Part shown: positions 44,521 through 45,241 of the stretch, piece after piece
Layout of the letters: each line of letters opens with the position of its first letter
Numbering within the stretch: the first letter of the stretch is position 1
Source of the DNA: Nemertoderma westbladi
Lineage: Eukaryota > Xenacoelomorpha > Nemertodermatida > Nemertodermatidae
Direction of reading: 5' to 3'
NCBI GenBank assembly: GCA_032718475.1
Contig: JAUCBJ010006784.1
Location: 1 to 45,241, forward strand
DNA: 45,241 nt
The notes under the pieces: model-generated
The model's database searches: none
What the model was told of the DNA's origin: nothing
What the model saw: only the letters and a program-made list of their open reading frames with translations
Made by a program: the position numbers and the translations under genes

Positions 44521-45241
44521 ACTGGCTGTCCTGTCGGTTTAGTGATAGCCCTATCGTACTGGAGTATGTTGCGTCGGTAGGAGATGTCAATGGATTAAGG
44601 TGCTTCTATTTATCTCTATAGCCATTGTTTTGGTGTATATAAATTCTTGTACGCCAGTATAAATGCAATAATACAATATATACTAATAATAATGGCTGTT
44701 ATAAGTTTTGAATTTTAATTGTGAGTTTTGCTGGTGATTGATACAATTACTATTTCTAAATAGTTTTATTAACAAAGAGCATATAAAAGAAGCACTTGCC
44801 TGTTACAGGTTCTAAAAAAAAGTCCTTTAGGCCTGGCGCATTACCAAATCCACCCCTACAGGCAGCAGGAAGTTGGCCAGGGCCTAATAGTACTCAGGCT
44901 AACCTGAATACTGCTTGCATTTTCCATCCCCCCCTGGCCCTTATAACTATGAAATTATTCCCGTACCCTGTAAGTTGCCCCAAAGTTCGCCCATAAATCG
45001 CCCCCAGTTTATTGAATGTGCCCAAAACCCATGGTCCCGCACCCAGTAGTAATATCAGAATAATCAATTTTAAATAAATACAAAGATATTCAACTCGCGT
45101 TATGGAAAGTTGAAATACCGCGAACAACCGCATAACTTCCAACTTGTTTATATTTGTATTATACGAGGTAAGCTTTGGGCGGCAAATTATCAGTTTCAGT
45201 TCACAATTCAGTGGTGTGCGTGAGAATACATGTTATCTGAT
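44521..45241. other. Non-coding stretch after RPL12
   Basis: AT-rich sequence with no recognised gene, repeat or RNA. The RPL12 3' UTR must lie in its first part. Confidence 0.4.

Noticed and set aside
1-45241. CRISPR array or bacterial operon
   Set aside because: The tandem repeats lack unique spacers, and the genes are spliced or eukaryotic.

Overview
The window is metazoan nuclear DNA: spliced GPCR exons with GT/AG junctions, an intact cytosolic ribosomal protein gene, a FIS1 gene, LINE fragments and large BEL/Pao LTR retrotransposons. AT-rich non-coding DNA with many minisatellites and frequent TAGGCCTA and TACCGGTA words suggests an invertebrate, perhaps aquatic; the sequence does not settle the phylum.

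Layout. 1-3070: non-coding, with three minisatellites (48, 37 and 39 bp units) and a 309-bp element with perfect 70-bp terminal inverted repeats. 3074-10779 (minus strand): three exons of a class A, neuropeptide-receptor-like GPCR covering TM3 to TM7 and the C-tail, with matching splice phases; exons for TM1-TM2 were not found. The large TM6/TM7 intron holds an intronless FIS1-like gene on the opposite strand, whose stop codon leads straight into a 33-bp minisatellite that stays open in frame. LINE 3' fragments of one family occur at about 6.4, 9.6 and 12.7 kb.

14828-41507 is one nested retrotransposon block. The outer BEL/Pao element has a 5'-truncated left LTR, a long leader, gag, protease, RT, RNase H, integrase, a separate 3' ORF (called ORF2 here) and a complete right LTR. 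A second element of the same family, 16656-28503, sits in its leader with identical 1288-bp LTRs and a 5-bp target duplication (ACGTA). The inner copy keeps one uninterrupted 1421-codon gag-protease ORF but has lost RT, RNase H and integrase by two frame-preserving deletions, so it must have moved in trans. The outer copy keeps all enzyme domains but carries nonsense and frameshift lesions. Both carry ORF2, which in the outer copy encodes CCHC zinc knuckles followed by a strongly basic tail. The whole block lies in a minus-strand LINE, pieces of which flank it at 14.3-14.8 kb and 41.5-41.8 kb.

42.6-43.9 kb is a GC-rich array of about eight related units next to an intact, intronless RPL12 (uL11) CDS at 44023-44520. 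The rest has no recognisable gene. The most unusual system here is the BEL pair: a recently mobilised gag-protease-only derivative nested in a relative, and a nucleocapsid-like accessory ORF where an env would usually sit.
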